Made by a program: the position numbers and the translations under genes. From Robertmurraya dakarensis (GTDB lineage Bacteria; Bacillota; Bacilli; Bacillales; Cytobacillaceae), in contig NZ_LT707408.1 in assembly GCF_900156875.1 (NCBI RefSeq), positions 75,268 through 139,267 of the forward strand: 64,000 nucleotides of DNA, written 5' to 3'. Below, in pieces: positions 1 to 10,442 of this stretch; the first letter of the stretch is position 1, and each line of letters starts with the position of its first letter. The notes under the pieces are model-generated. The model saw only the letters and a list, made by a program, of their open reading frames with translations, did not search any database and was not told where the DNA came from.

Positions 1-2340
<2,340 letters not shown>

Positions 2341-2466
2341 ATAAGAAAAGCGAAGGCGACTGTTCAACTCTGAGAGGCGTTGGAGAGCCGGCCGGGCAAA
2401 TCCTGCTTTTGGATTTGCATGGACGGATTGAAACGACCGAAGAGTTAGGAGCCGCAGCTGGACAAT
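2341..2466 (+). repeat. structured repeat-like element in the 23S-5S spacer
   Basis: The 23S-5S gap is 229 nt, longer than the short spacer usual in Bacillus. Its first half is GC-richer than the rest and folds: GCAAATCC (2396-2403) pairs with GGATTTGC (2411-2418), and AACTCT (2366-2371) pairs with AGAGTT (2441-2446). It starts with an AAAGCGAAGGCG-like segment and ends ggagccgcagctggac. This resembles, from memory, an interspersed intergenic repeat of several Bacillus relatives; family membership is an inference. Confidence 0.45.
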
Positions 2467-2523
2467 TTAAATGATGCTTGTCAAGTTATCTAGTTTTGAA
2501 GGAATAAATTTTTAAATTATTGC

Positions 2524-2551
2524 TTGAAAAAATATCAAAAATCATTATAAT
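2524..2551 (+). promoter_or_regulatory. possible SigA promoter ahead of the 5S gene
   Basis: TTGAAA (2524-2529) and a perfect TATAAT (2546-2551) are separated by 16 bp, with the 5S gene starting about 19 bp after the -10 box. This could allow 5S and the tRNA cluster to be transcribed separately from 16S-23S. The region is very AT-rich, so a chance match is possible. Confidence 0.45.
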
Positions 2552-2569
2552 AATATTTGTTGTTAATAG

Positions 2570-2686
<117 letters not shown>

Positions 2687-2699
2687 AAATATATTTTTT

Positions 2700-2853
2700 T
2701 CCGCAGTAGCTCAGTGGTAGAGGATTTTAAAAGAATGCAGCTACGAAGCAAATCATCATCGAATGGCATGCTTTTAAAATCTGTGACAAAGACTGCAGGA
2801 CTTTGAAACACAGTATTTAAGCTATAAAGATTTTAAGAAGTAATAATAAATAT
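2700..2853 (+). other. chimeric unit 1: tRNA-Asn 5' segment plus structured element
   Basis: Bases 2700-2722 copy the first 23 nt of the intact tRNA-Asn that follows at 2854, through the D-arm (ggtagag). The sequence then switches to a 131-nt element. This opens with GATTTTAAAAG (2723-2733), whose exact reverse complement lies at 2771-2781. An inner 4-bp stem (2735-2738 with 2766-2769) and a second hairpin, CAAAG/CTTTG (2787-2791, 2801-2805) with a 9-nt loop, follow. A homologous unit precedes tRNA-Lys at 3645. The 5' segment cannot form a full tRNA. I do not recognise the element. Confidence 0.8.
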
Positions 2854-2928
2854 TCCGCAGTAGCTCAGTGGTAGAGCATTCGGCTGTTAACCGAACGGTC
2901 GTAGGTTCGAATCCTACCTGCGGAGCCA
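2854..2928 (+). tRNA. tRNA-Asn (GTT)
   Basis: This is a complete cloverleaf with acceptor strands TCCGCAG/CTGCGGA, anticodon loop ctGTTaa and encoded CCA. It directly follows chimeric unit 1, which repeats its 5' end. Confidence 0.97.
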
Positions 2929-2961
2929 TATTATTATAATTTGTAATGAGCTTAATGATAT

Positions 2962-3034
2962 GCTTCCATAGCTCAGCAGGTAGAGCACTTCCATGGTAAG
3001 GAAGAGGTCACCGGTTCGAGCCCGGTTGGAAGCT
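2962..3034 (+). tRNA. tRNA-Thr (GGT)
   Basis: This is a complete cloverleaf with acceptor GCTTCCA/TGGAAGC and anticodon loop atGGTaa. The 3' CCA is not encoded (the gene ends gct), so CCA must be added after transcription, unlike most of its neighbours. Confidence 0.95.
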
Positions 3035-3047
3035 CTCTTATTTATAT

Positions 3048-3122
3048 GGCCCGTTGGTCAAGCGGTTAAGACACCGCCCTTTCACGGCGGTAACACGGGT
3101 TCGAATCCCGTACGGGTCACCA
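3048..3122 (+). tRNA. tRNA-Glu (TTC)
   Basis: This is a complete cloverleaf, ggcccgttggtcaag at the 5' end, anticodon TTC in ctTTCac, and encoded CCA. Confidence 0.97.
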
Positions 3123-3132
3123 TTCAAATGAA

Positions 3133-3190
3133 GGTATGCTAGAAGCGCAACGTCCTGTTGCAACGCATGCACTCGCACATCCTGTGCAAC
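3133..3190 (+). ncRNA. Bacillaceae-1 RNA motif
   Basis: Two adjacent hairpins have loops of the RUCCU type: GCAAC-gtcct-GTTGC (3147-3161) and GCAC-atcct-GTGC (3175-3187). Paired RUCCU terminal loops beside rRNA/tRNA operons are the signature of the Bacillaceae-1 RNA, a conserved non-coding RNA of unknown function. It ends a few bases before tRNA-Val. Confidence 0.8.
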
Positions 3191-3266
3191 GGAGGATTAG
3201 CTCAGCTGGGAGAGCACCTGCCTTACAAGCAGGGGGTCGGCGGTTCGATCCCGTCATCCTCCACCA
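3191..3266 (+). tRNA. tRNA-Val (TAC)
   Basis: This is a complete cloverleaf with acceptor GGAGGAT/ATCCTCC, anticodon TAC in ctTACaa, and encoded CCA. Confidence 0.97.
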
Positions 3267-3296
3267 TGATTTTTTCATAGAGTGAAAATAATATAT

Positions 3297-3372
<76 letters not shown>

Positions 3373-3404
3373 GATTTCATTAATAAAAGTGCTTAACTAT
3401 ATAC

Positions 3405-3488
3405 GGAGGGGTAGCGAAGTGGCTAAACGCGGCGGACTGTAAATCCGCTCCTTCGGGTTCGGCGGTTCGAATCCGTCCCCCTCCACCA
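3405..3488 (+). tRNA. tRNA-Tyr (GTA)
   Basis: This is a class II tRNA with a long variable arm (ctccttcgggttcgg), acceptor GGAGGGG/CCCCTCC, anticodon GTA and encoded CCA. Confidence 0.97.
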
Positions 3489-3507
3489 TACATAAAACAG
3501 TAAAAAT

Positions 3508-3537
3508 GGGACAAACTAAAATTAGTCCCTTTTATTT
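3508..3537 (+). terminator. terminator-like hairpin inside the tRNA cluster
   Basis: Gggacaaa pairs with ttagtccc (8 positions, one mismatch) around a short loop and is followed by ttttatttt. It could cause partial termination or be an RNA-processing site between tRNA-Tyr and tRNA-Gln. Confidence 0.45.
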
Positions 3538-3561
3538 TGCTCAAAATTTACATTTTCTAGT

Positions 3562-3636
3562 TGGGCTATAGCCAAGTGGTAAGGCAACGGACTTTGACTC
3601 CGTCATTCGTAGGTTCGAATCCTGCTAGCCCAGCCA
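3562..3636 (+). tRNA. tRNA-Gln (TTG)
   Basis: This is a complete cloverleaf with acceptor TGGGCTA/TAGCCCA, anticodon TTG in ctTTGac, and encoded CCA (ending gcca). Confidence 0.96.
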
Positions 3637-3644
3637 ATTAATTT

Positions 3645-3797
3645 GAGCCATTAGCTCAGTTGGTAGAGGATTTTAAAAGATTGCAGCTCCTTAGCCCTTG
3701 CTTCTCGAATGGCAAGCTTTTAAAATCTGCGACAAAGACTTTAGGGCTTTGAAGCATAAGTTACCGTACTATCAAGATTTAGTCGTCTTAATACGAG
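3645..3797 (+). other. chimeric unit 2: tRNA-Lys 5' segment plus structured element
   Basis: Bases 3645-3668 repeat the first 24 nt of the intact tRNA-Lys at 3798, with one T/C difference in the D-loop. A 129-nt element homologous to that of unit 1 follows. It has the same perfect 11-bp stem (3669-3679 with 3717-3727), the same outer span of 59 nt, and a CAAAG/CTTTG hairpin (3733-3737, 3747-3751). In the inner stem, one A-T pair of unit 1 is a T-A pair here, a compensatory change that supports a folded RNA. The break falls after ggtagag in both units. Confidence 0.8.
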
Positions 3798-3870
3798 GAG
3801 CCATTAGCTCAGTCGGTAGAGCATCTGACTTTTAATCAGAGGGTCGAAGGTTCGAGTCCTTCATGGCTCA
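3798..3870 (+). tRNA. tRNA-Lys (TTT)
   Basis: This is a complete cloverleaf with acceptor GAGCCAT/ATGGCTC and anticodon TTT in ctTTTaa. No CCA is encoded. It is the last tRNA of the cluster and is followed by a terminator. Confidence 0.96.
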
Positions 3871-3871
3871 T

Positions 3872-3902
3872 AAACTCTTAGGGTTTTCCTAAGAGTTTTT
3901 TT
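3872..3902 (+). terminator. rho-independent terminator of the rRNA/tRNA operon
   Basis: Aaactcttagg pairs perfectly with cctaagagttt around a 5-nt loop, followed by a T run. Confidence 0.93.
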
Positions 3903-4014
3903 ATTGGTTGAAACCTGTGCTGGGAGCCGCATATATATACATAAGATTGTCCAGTTGAACCATTTTAATGATAGCGCTTAAAATAGAAGTATCTGCTAAT
4001 AGGGGGAGTACTGG

Positions 4015-4911
4015 ATGAAGAGTATATCAATTATTGGAATGCCGATGGACCTTGGACAAATGAGACGTGGAGTGGATATGGGCCCAAGTGCAATAAGGTA
4101 CGCAGGAGTATATGAAAGATTAAAAGAATTGTTTGATGAAATACATGATCTTGGGGATATTCCCATTGGCAGACCCGAAGTGAAAATTGATGAAAAGTCT
4201 AATTTGAGAAACCTGGAATTAGTAGCAGAAAAGAATCTGGCTCTTGCAGAAAAAGTTGATGAGGTCGTTGAGTCTGGATCTTTTCCACTAGTCCTCGGGG
4301 GTGACCATAGTATTGCGATTGGTACATTAGCAGGGGTATCGAAGCATTATAAAAATTTAGGTGTCATTTGGTATGATGCTCATGGGGATTTGAATACAGC
4401 AGAGACTTCACCTTCTGGTAACATCCACGGCATGCCATTAGCTGTCAGCTTGGGGATTGGACACCCGCTTTTGACAGAAGTCGGAGGATTTCAGCCAAAA
4501 GTTAAACCTGAACATATTGTCATTATCGGAGCAAGGTCATTGGACGAAGGGGAAAAAGAACTCATTAAGGAAAAAGGGATAAAGGTATATACAATGCATG
4601 AAATTGATCGTTTAGGTATGACGAAAGTAATGGAAGAAACGATTGCTTACTTAAAAGGTAAAACAGATGGTGTTCACTTATCTCTTGATTTAGATGGGAT
4701 TGACCCTAACGACGCTCCAGGGGTTGGTACACCCGTTATTGGGGGAATTAGTTACCGGGAAAGCCACTTGGCTATGGAAATGTTAGCAGAGTCCCAAATG
4801 ATCACGTCAGCAGAGTTTGTTGAAGTTAATCCGATCTTAGATGAAAAGAACAAAACTGCTTCCGTTGCAGTTGCCCTGATGGGATCACTATTTGGGGAAA
4901 AACTACTATAA
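4015..4911 (+). CDS. rocF: arginase
   Basis: The 298-aa protein is a full-length arginase that hydrolyses arginine to ornithine and urea in the cytoplasm, the first step of arginine use as a nitrogen and carbon source. The Mn2+-binding motifs of the ureohydrolase family are visible: GGDHS near residue 97, WYDAHGDLN near 121 and SLDLDGIDP near 223. A GGGGGAG ribosome-binding site lies 6-7 nt before the ATG. Unlike B. subtilis rocDEF, no other roc gene is adjacent, but arginase beside sigW near the rRNA genes is common in Bacillus. It ends at a strong terminator. Confidence 0.96.
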   Translation: MKSISIIGMPMDLGQMRRGVDMGPSAIRYAGVYERLKELFDEIHDLGDIPIGRPEVKIDEKSNLRNLELVAEKNLALAEKVDEVVESGSFPLVLGGDHSIAIGTLAGVSKHYKNLGVIWYDAHGDLNTAETSPSGNIHGMPLAVSLGIGHPLLTEVGGFQPKVKPEHIVIIGARSLDEGEKELIKEKGIKVYTMHEIDRLGMTKVMEETIAYLKGKTDGVHLSLDLDGIDPNDAPGVGTPVIGGISYRESHLAMEMLAESQMITSAEFVEVNPILDEKNKTASVAVALMGSLFGEKLL

Positions 4912-4925
4912 ATAGTGAGTTTAAC

Positions 4926-4957
4926 AACCGGTAGATCGGTCTACCGGTTATTTTCTT
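4926..4957 (+). terminator. terminator after rocF, overlapping the 3' end of the opposite gene
   Basis: Aaccggtaga and tctaccggtt form a perfect 10-bp stem with a 4-nt loop, followed by attttctt. It lies across the last codons of the minus-strand Spo0E-like gene. Confidence 0.88.
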
Positions 4958-5105
4958 GTTTTAATGTACTGTATTCGTTGAGAAGTTTATCAAGTCTAAC
5001 ACTCGTTTTTACTACCTTAGTATCTGTTAATGGAACAGATGAAGCTAGAGTGATCATTTTTTTTCTGCAAAGCTCAATTTCTCTTAATAGATTTTGTCCA
5101 CTCAT
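4941..5105 (-). CDS. Spo0E-family aspartyl-phosphate phosphatase-like small protein
   Basis: This 54-aa protein starts MSGQNLLREIELCRKK and contains the family hallmark SVRLDKLLNEY (pattern S-x-x-LD-x-L-x-x-Y) around residues 37-47. Spo0E-type proteins are short helical hairpins that dephosphorylate Spo0A~P or related response regulators and so restrain sporulation. An AAGGAG ribosome-binding site stands before the ATG. Length and charge pattern fit small members such as YnzD. It is transcribed against rocF and shares its terminator region. Which regulator it acts on cannot be told from sequence. Confidence 0.8.
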   Translation of the reverse strand: MSGQNLLREIELCRKKMITLASSVPLTDTKVVKTSVRLDKLLNEYSTLKQENNR

Positions 5106-5261
5106 TTTGAAGCACTCCTTATTATAAAAATATCAAATCTTCGAATAGAGCTCTTCATACAATAGATGCTTCATTATTTTTATTCCCATATGTGCTTTTT
5201 TTAAACAAAGGCTGTAATTATTTGTTAAAATAGATACTGTGAAAAAAACTTTAAAATAAAA

Positions 5262-5288
5262 TGAAACCTTTTCTGCTATCGGTTCGTA
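5262..5288 (+). promoter_or_regulatory. SigW-type autoregulatory promoter
   Basis: TGAAAC (5262-5267) and CGTA (5285-5288) are separated by 17 bp, matching the SigW consensus and the layout of the B. subtilis sigW promoter (TGAAACCTTTT...CGTATA). It lies 34 bp ahead of sigW. Confidence 0.88.
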
Positions 5289-5322
5289 TATCGATTAGCC
5301 GCAGTAGAGCGGAGGTAAGTGA

Positions 5323-5886
5323 ATGGAAGCAATTATTAAGAAAAGGATAAAGCAGGTATTAAAGGGTGATCAAGACGCCTATGCTGAAATCGTTGAAATT
5401 TTTAAGGACAAGATTTTTCAACTTTGTTATCGAATGCTTGGAAATCGGCATGAAGCAGAGGATATGGCACAGGAGGCATTTATTCGTGCATATGTTAATA
5501 TCACCAGCTTTAATATTAACTTGAAATTCTCAACTTGGCTTTATCGAATAGCAACAAATCTTTGTATAGATCGAATTAGGAAGAAGAAACCTGATTTTTA
5601 TTTAGATGCCGAAGTGGCGGGCACTGATGGGCTGACGATGTATTCCCAGGTTCCTGCTGAAACTACTTTACCAGAGGAAGAAGTAGAAAGTATTGAACTC
5701 CAAGATACCATTCAAAGGGAAATTTCTAAGTTGCCGGAAAAGTATCGTACTGTAATCGTTCTTAAGTACATTGAAGAACTTTCATTAAATGAAATCAGTG
5801 AGATTCTTGATATGCCGTTAGGAACAGTCAAAACCAGAATCCATCGAGGCAGGGAAGCATTAAGACAGCAATTAAGAAATGTTTAA
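5323..5886 (+). CDS. sigW: ECF RNA polymerase sigma factor SigW
   Basis: The 187-aa protein is an extracytoplasmic-function sigma factor. Region 2 carries the core-binding and -10-recognition segment (YRMLGNRHEAEDMAQEAFIR, about residues 38-57), and region 4 is the C-terminal helix-turn-helix (LSLNEISEILDMPLGTVKTR). SigW directs the cell-envelope and antimicrobial-peptide stress regulon. The self-recognised promoter upstream and the anti-sigma gene 15 nt downstream support the assignment. The ribosome-binding site is gcggaggtaa. Confidence 0.96.
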   Translation: MEAIIKKRIKQVLKGDQDAYAEIVEIFKDKIFQLCYRMLGNRHEAEDMAQEAFIRAYVNITSFNINLKFSTWLYRIATNLCIDRIRKKKPDFYLDAEVAGTDGLTMYSQVPAETTLPEEEVESIELQDTIQREISKLPEKYRTVIVLKYIEELSLNEISEILDMPLGTVKTRIHRGREALRQQLRNV

Positions 5887-5901
5887 TGAGAGGTGAAAAT
5901 A

Positions 5902-6567
5902 ATGAATCATGAAAAAATGATCGCCTACATGCATGAGTATTTAGATGAAGAGATTTCTGCAGAAGATGAGAAAGAATTAAAAGAACATTTACAGCAATGC
6001 AAGGAGTGTTTTACACACTTTCATGAATTAGAAAAGTCAATGGCTCTAGTTAAGAGTATTGCCCATATACAAGCACCATCCGATTTCACAGCAAATGTAA
6101 TGAGTAAACTGCCAAAGGAAAAGAAGAAGGTTGGTTTACAAAGATGGTTCAGGCATCATCCATTATTAACAGCAGCTTCACTATTTATGGTTTTAATGAT
6201 GGGAAGTCTAGTTTCTACGTGGAATGCTGAACAAGATTTATCCGTTTCCAAACAACCTAATCTTATTGTTAGAAATGATACAGTGATCGTTCCTGAAGGC
6301 GAGGTCGTAACCGGTGATATTGTGGTGCGCAATGGAACTATAAGAATTGAGGGCCAGGTTGAAGGAAATGTAACGATTATCAATGGAGAAAAATATATGG
6401 CATCAGCTGGTGAGGTAACAGGAGAAATTAAAGAAGTAAATGCCATATTTGAATGGATATGGTACCATTTAAAAAGCGGTGCTCGTGAAATAGTTAACCT
6501 TTTTAATGATGAAAAAGGCGAAGAACAGTCACTTGATGTGGCTGTTTTTCATCCTTACATTTATTAA
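5902..6567 (+). CDS. rsiW: anti-sigma-W factor RsiW
   Basis: This single-pass membrane anti-sigma factor (221 aa from the chosen ATG) holds SigW inactive until regulated proteolysis releases it. The N-terminal zinc anti-sigma domain has the His-x3-Cys-x2-Cys signature in HLQQCKECF (about residues 30-38). A transmembrane helix (about 87-105) is followed by an extracellular domain rich in short beta repeats with KQPNL and VPEGE motifs typical of RsiW. The ATG at 5902 was chosen over the in-frame GTG at 5893 because GAGAGGTG lies at proper spacing. It forms an operon with sigW. Confidence 0.94.
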   Translation: MNHEKMIAYMHEYLDEEISAEDEKELKEHLQQCKECFTHFHELEKSMALVKSIAHIQAPSDFTANVMSKLPKEKKKVGLQRWFRHHPLLTAASLFMVLMMGSLVSTWNAEQDLSVSKQPNLIVRNDTVIVPEGEVVTGDIVVRNGTIRIEGQVEGNVTIINGEKYMASAGEVTGEIKEVNAIFEWIWYHLKSGAREIVNLFNDEKGEEQSLDVAVFHPYIY

Positions 6568-6682
6568 CTAAATAACAGTAGAAGTTGAACTGCAGGTAAC
6601 TAATTGGTGTTTCCTTAATCTATGATATACTATTATGATTATAAGGAATATGAAGTAAAATGGCTTTTTGAATTTCTAGCAA

Positions 6683-6742
6683 AAGCGCCTGCCCCATACC
6701 TGGAGTACTATTGTGTGCCTGAGGGGGGGAGGAACGGCGCTT
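6683..6742 (+). promoter_or_regulatory. long stem-loop in the rsiW-cdaA gap
   Basis: Aagcgcc (6683-6689) pairs perfectly with ggcgctt (6736-6742), and the inner gcccc (6691-6695) can pair with the g-run at 6723-6729. The structure ends 36 nt before cdaA and lacks a good T tail. No known riboswitch class was recognised; it may be a leader element or a weak attenuator. Confidence 0.4.
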
Positions 6743-6778
6743 CCGCTTTTATGAATATATTTATGGAGGAAGTACCAT

Positions 6779-7606
6779 ATGTCAATTGGAGATTTCAATA
6801 TTTTATCATTTTTAATTAATACCGTTGACATTCTCCTAGTTACGTACGTGATATATAAACTTATCATGGTGATTAAAGGGACGAAAGCCGTTCAATTGCT
6901 TAAAGGTATTTTTGTCATCTTAATCGTGACCTTGATTAGTGATAAATTCCACTTGCAAACGTTAAATTGGATGATGGAACAAGTACTGCTATGGGGAGTT
7001 ATCGCTTTTGTTATTATATTTCAGCCGGAGCTTAGGAGAGCACTGGAGCAGCTTGGAAGAGGGAGGTTCTTTTCTCGGACTGGCTATTCAGAGGAAGATG
7101 ATCAGGGGAAAATAGTTGAATCGATTGTAAAGGCAACCGATTATATGGCGAAGAGGCGTATAGGTGCGCTTATTTCAATCGAAAGAGAGACTGGAATGAG
7201 TGATTACATAGAAACGGGAATTCCGCTTAATGCGAATATTTCTTCAGAACTATTAATTAATATTTTTATTCCAAATACGCCGCTTCATGATGGAGCCGTG
7301 ATCCTTCAGAACAATACTGTTGCAGCAGCTGCCTGCTACTTGCCGTTGTCAGAAAGTCCATTTATCTCAAAAGAATTAGGGACAAGGCATAGAGCCGCAC
7401 TTGGAATTAGTGAAGTAACGGATAGTTTAACGGTTGTTGTCTCAGAAGAAACTGGTGCTATCTCCCTTACAAAAAATGGAGAGCTTCACCGGGATTTAAA
7501 GCTGGATACATTTAAGGAGATGTTATCCGTCGAATTAGTTCCTCAAGCAAAACCAAAACAGGCTAATACAGTCCGGTGGAATTGGAGGGGAAAGAAGGAT
7601 GGATAA
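6779..7606 (+). CDS. cdaA: diadenylate cyclase CdaA
   Basis: The 275-aa protein makes c-di-AMP from two ATP, the essential second messenger controlling potassium and osmolyte balance and wall homeostasis. Three transmembrane helices (about 10-30, 38-55, 62-80) precede a cytoplasmic DAC domain with the catalytic DGA motif (about 171-173, in LHDGAVIL) and the RHR motif (about 202-204, in GTRHRAALG). The ribosome-binding site GGAGG precedes the ATG. It overlaps cdaR by 8 nt, the standard cdaA-cdaR-glmM arrangement of Firmicutes. Confidence 0.97.
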   Translation: MSIGDFNILSFLINTVDILLVTYVIYKLIMVIKGTKAVQLLKGIFVILIVTLISDKFHLQTLNWMMEQVLLWGVIAFVIIFQPELRRALEQLGRGRFFSRTGYSEEDDQGKIVESIVKATDYMAKRRIGALISIERETGMSDYIETGIPLNANISSELLINIFIPNTPLHDGAVILQNNTVAAAACYLPLSESPFISKELGTRHRAALGISEVTDSLTVVVSEETGAISLTKNGELHRDLKLDTFKEMLSVELVPQAKPKQANTVRWNWRGKKDG

Positions 7607-8843
7607 ATATATCAATAAATTTATTGAGAATCCCTGGTTTATCCGAATTGTTGCCCTTGTTGTGGCTCTTCTCCTGTTTGAAAATGTGCAAGATGAAAGA
7701 AATGAAACTGCAGTTAATGTACCGCAGGATCAGCAATCAGAAACGATTGAAGAAGTACCTGTCACCATTTATTATGACACAGAAACACTCGTTGTTTCTG
7801 GAGTTCCAGAAACGGTTACCTTAACACTTTCTGGGCCAAAAACAAGTCTTCAACAGGCAAGGATACAAAGAGGGTTTGAGGTATATGTCGATTTAACTGA
7901 TGCCAAAATTGGTACGCAGAAGGTACCAATTCAAATTAGGGAAATATCCGACAATCTAAAAGTTACGATCAATCCTGATAGTGCCACGGTCTCGGTTCAA
8001 GAGAAAGTGACTGAAGAGTTCAATGTGGAGGCAGAGTTCAGCGGAAGCCAGTTAGCTGATGGTTATATTTCTGATCAAGCCATTATTGAGCCGAAAAAGG
8101 TGACGATTACTGGCGCAAAGGATATTATTGATAAAATTGGTTATGTTAAGGCTGCCTTGGATACTAAAGGGGAAATAAAGGAAACGATTAAGCAAAAAGC
8201 AGATATATTAGTGTTAGATAACGAGTTGAATAAATTAAATGTGGTTGTAGAACCAAATCAAGTGGAAGTAACGATTCCGATCAAGGCGGCGAGTAAAACA
8301 GTTCCTATTAGATTAGAGCAATCAGGAACACCGCCTGATGGTGTGACCATAGAGTCAGTAACGCTTGAACAAACTGAAGCAACCATTATAGCGCCGGAAG
8401 AGGTGCTAAATAGGACGGATTCTGTCCGTGTTGAATTAGATGTTAGTAAAATTGAAGAAGATACTGTACTGACTCAGCCTGTTATTATATCTGAAGGAAT
8501 TGTTGAGGTTAATCCTAAAACAATCAAACTGACAGTCAGTGTTAGTGTAAGTGAGACAGAAGATAAGACAATTTCAAATCTGCCTATTAAAATAGAGGGA
8601 TTGGCAGAAGAATACATGGCAACTTTTCGAGAACCATCAAGCGGTTCATCTAGTCTTACAGTGAGCGGAATGAGAGAGGTTCTTCAACAGCTTAACTCAT
8701 CAGATTTTACGGTGTTTGTTGACGTCTCTGCTTTAGAGGAGGGCGATCATACCGTTGATATCAATGTAAATGGTCCTGAGGATATATCTTGGCAATTGGA
8801 TCGGGAGACTGCACGGATATCGATTACTCAGAAAGAAGCGTAA
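7599..8843 (+). CDS. cdaR: CdaA regulatory protein CdaR (YbbR-like domains)
   Basis: The 414-aa protein has an N-terminal signal-anchor helix (about residues 12-28, [18 protein letters not shown]) followed by a series of repeated YbbR domains, each with the pattern VPV-x-I/V...G-x-P...V-x-L-x-G. CdaR sits outside the membrane and modulates CdaA activity through contact with its membrane part. Gene overlap with cdaA and close spacing to glmM (37 nt) place the three in one transcription unit. Confidence 0.94.
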   Translation: MDKYINKFIENPWFIRIVALVVALLLFENVQDERNETAVNVPQDQQSETIEEVPVTIYYDTETLVVSGVPETVTLTLSGPKTSLQQARIQRGFEVYVDLTDAKIGTQKVPIQIREISDNLKVTINPDSATVSVQEKVTEEFNVEAEFSGSQLADGYISDQAIIEPKKVTITGAKDIIDKIGYVKAALDTKGEIKETIKQKADILVLDNELNKLNVVVEPNQVEVTIPIKAASKTVPIRLEQSGTPPDGVTIESVTLEQTEATIIAPEEVLNRTDSVRVELDVSKIEEDTVLTQPVIISEGIVEVNPKTIKLTVSVSVSETEDKTISNLPIKIEGLAEEYMATFREPSSGSSSLTVSGMREVLQQLNSSDFTVFVDVSALEEGDHTVDINVNGPEDISWQLDRETARISITQKEA

Positions 8844-8880
8844 GTATGGTAATTTATTTTTAGAAGGAGCGATTGGGACA

Positions 8881-10233
8881 ATGGGTAAATATTTCGGTAC
8901 AGATGGAGTACGCGGAGTTGCAAATAGTGAATTAACACCTGAGCTGGCATTCAAATTAGGCCGGTTTGGAGGATACGTTTTAACGAAAGATCAAGACAGA
9001 CCGAAAGTGATAATTGGCCGTGATACAAGAATTTCAGGCCATATGTTTGAAGGGGCTCTAGTTGCAGGCTTGCTGTCAATTGGTGCAGAGGTTATGCGCT
9101 TAGGGGTTATTTCAACACCAGGAGTTGCTTTTTTAACGAAGGCTCTTGGAGCACAGGCTGGTGTTATGATTTCAGCATCACATAATCCAGTTGCTGATAA
9201 TGGAATTAAATTTTTCGGTCCGGATGGATTTAAGCTATCTGATGAGCAGGAACTTGAGATAGAGCGATTAATGGACTTGGAAAAGGATGAGCTTCCAAGA
9301 CCAATTGGGGCAAATCTTGGACAAGTAAATGATTATTTTGAAGGCGGTCAAAAGTATCTTCAGTATCTGAAGCAAACGGTCGATGAAGACTTCACGGGTA
9401 TTCACATTGCTTTGGATTGTGCTAATGGAGCCACATCATCATTAGCTGCCCATCTATTTGCAGATCTAGAGGCGGATTTGTCTACAATGGGAGCATCTCC
9501 AAACGGCTTAAATATTAATGATGGAGTTGGATCAACCCATCCTGAAGCCCTTTCTGCCTTTTTAAAAGAGAAGGAAGCGGATGTAGGTTTGGCTTTTGAC
9601 GGTGATGGTGATCGCTTAATTGCGATTGATGAAAATGGAAATATTGTAGACGGCGACCAAATCATGTACATATGTGCTAAGTATATGAATGAACAAGGCA
9701 GATTAAAACAAAATACGGTTGTTTCAACAGTGATGAGTAATTTAGGTTTTTATAAGGGACTGGAAGCAAACGGAGTAAAAAGTGTTCAGACTGCGGTTGG
9801 AGACCGTTATGTGGTTGAAGAAATGAAAAAGAATGGTTACAACCTTGGTGGAGAACAGTCAGGTCATATCATTTTCCTAGATTATAATACAACCGGAGAT
9901 GGACTGCTTACAGGGTTGCAGCTTGTTAATATTATGAAAGTAACAAAAAAACCTTTATCAGAGTTAGCGGATGAAATGCAGAAGTTTCCGCAAAAGTTAG
10001 TCAATATCCGTGTTACGGACAAGCATCATGTAACTGATAATGAAAAGGTAAAAAATATTATCGAAGAAGTAGAGGCAGAAATGAATGGAAATGGCCGTAT
10101 CCTTGTACGACCTTCAGGAACTGAACCACTTGTAAGAGTAATGGCTGAAGCACCAACAGAAGAATTGTGTGTATCATTCGTTGATCGTATCGCTGCTGTA
10201 GTTGAAGAAGAAATGGGCTTGAAAGAAGAATAA
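8881..10233 (+). CDS. glmM: phosphoglucosamine mutase GlmM
   Basis: The 450-aa enzyme converts glucosamine-6-phosphate to glucosamine-1-phosphate for UDP-GlcNAc and peptidoglycan synthesis. The family signatures are present: the phosphoserine loop ISASHNPV (about residue 100), the metal loop FDGDGDRL (about 239) and the C-terminal phosphate-binding [12 protein letters not shown]. The ATG at 8881 gives the standard start [12 protein letters not shown] with AAGGAG upstream; a longer in-frame extension to 8770 overlaps cdaR and is not needed. GlmM is known to interact with and inhibit CdaA. Confidence 0.97.
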   Translation: MGKYFGTDGVRGVANSELTPELAFKLGRFGGYVLTKDQDRPKVIIGRDTRISGHMFEGALVAGLLSIGAEVMRLGVISTPGVAFLTKALGAQAGVMISASHNPVADNGIKFFGPDGFKLSDEQELEIERLMDLEKDELPRPIGANLGQVNDYFEGGQKYLQYLKQTVDEDFTGIHIALDCANGATSSLAAHLFADLEADLSTMGASPNGLNINDGVGSTHPEALSAFLKEKEADVGLAFDGDGDRLIAIDENGNIVDGDQIMYICAKYMNEQGRLKQNTVVSTVMSNLGFYKGLEANGVKSVQTAVGDRYVVEEMKKNGYNLGGEQSGHIIFLDYNTTGDGLLTGLQLVNIMKVTKKPLSELADEMQKFPQKLVNIRVTDKHHVTDNEKVKNIIEEVEAEMNGNGRILVRPSGTEPLVRVMAEAPTEELCVSFVDRIAAVVEEEMGLKEE

Positions 10234-10243
10234 TGGACATTCT

Positions 10244-10284
10244 ATGCATAAGGGACTTTTTTGGCCCCTTATGCATATTTTATT
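10244..10284 (+). terminator. terminator of the sigW/cdaA-glmM region
   Basis: Atgcataaggg and cccttatgcat form an 11-bp perfect stem around a T-rich loop, followed by attttatttg. It separates glmM from the glmS leader. Confidence 0.9.
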
Positions 10285-10322
10285 TGTAAGGGATGTCAGT
10301 ATTCCCTTCCATATGTTTTCAG

Positions 10323-10352
10323 TTGACGAAAAGATTTACAGTAGTGTATTGT
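10323..10352 (+). promoter_or_regulatory. probable glmS promoter
   Basis: TTGACG (10323-10328) and TATTGT (10347-10352) with an 18-bp spacer lie about 90 bp ahead of the ribozyme core. This is a moderate SigA match in the expected place. Confidence 0.5.
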
Positions 10353-10442
10353 AGGCTTATCCTGTTTTTTTAAGGTATTTTACTGAAAAAAATGGGTAAG
10401 TAAAAAAGAGAGAAAGGTGGGCAGGAGAGGGAAAACTTTAAA

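Noticed and set aside
2700-2928. tRNA-Asn interrupted by a group I intron
   Set aside because: The break is in the D-arm, not the anticodon loop, the 5' part is duplicated rather than split, and no intron core was seen. The downstream tRNA is complete by itself.
6568-6778. A c-di-AMP (ydaO-type) riboswitch ahead of cdaA
   Set aside because: The conserved core of that class is not visible and the gap is too short for it. Only a simple stem was found.
8770-8880. N-terminal extension of GlmM
   Set aside because: It overlaps cdaR in another frame; the start at 8881 has a ribosome-binding site and gives the standard N-terminus.
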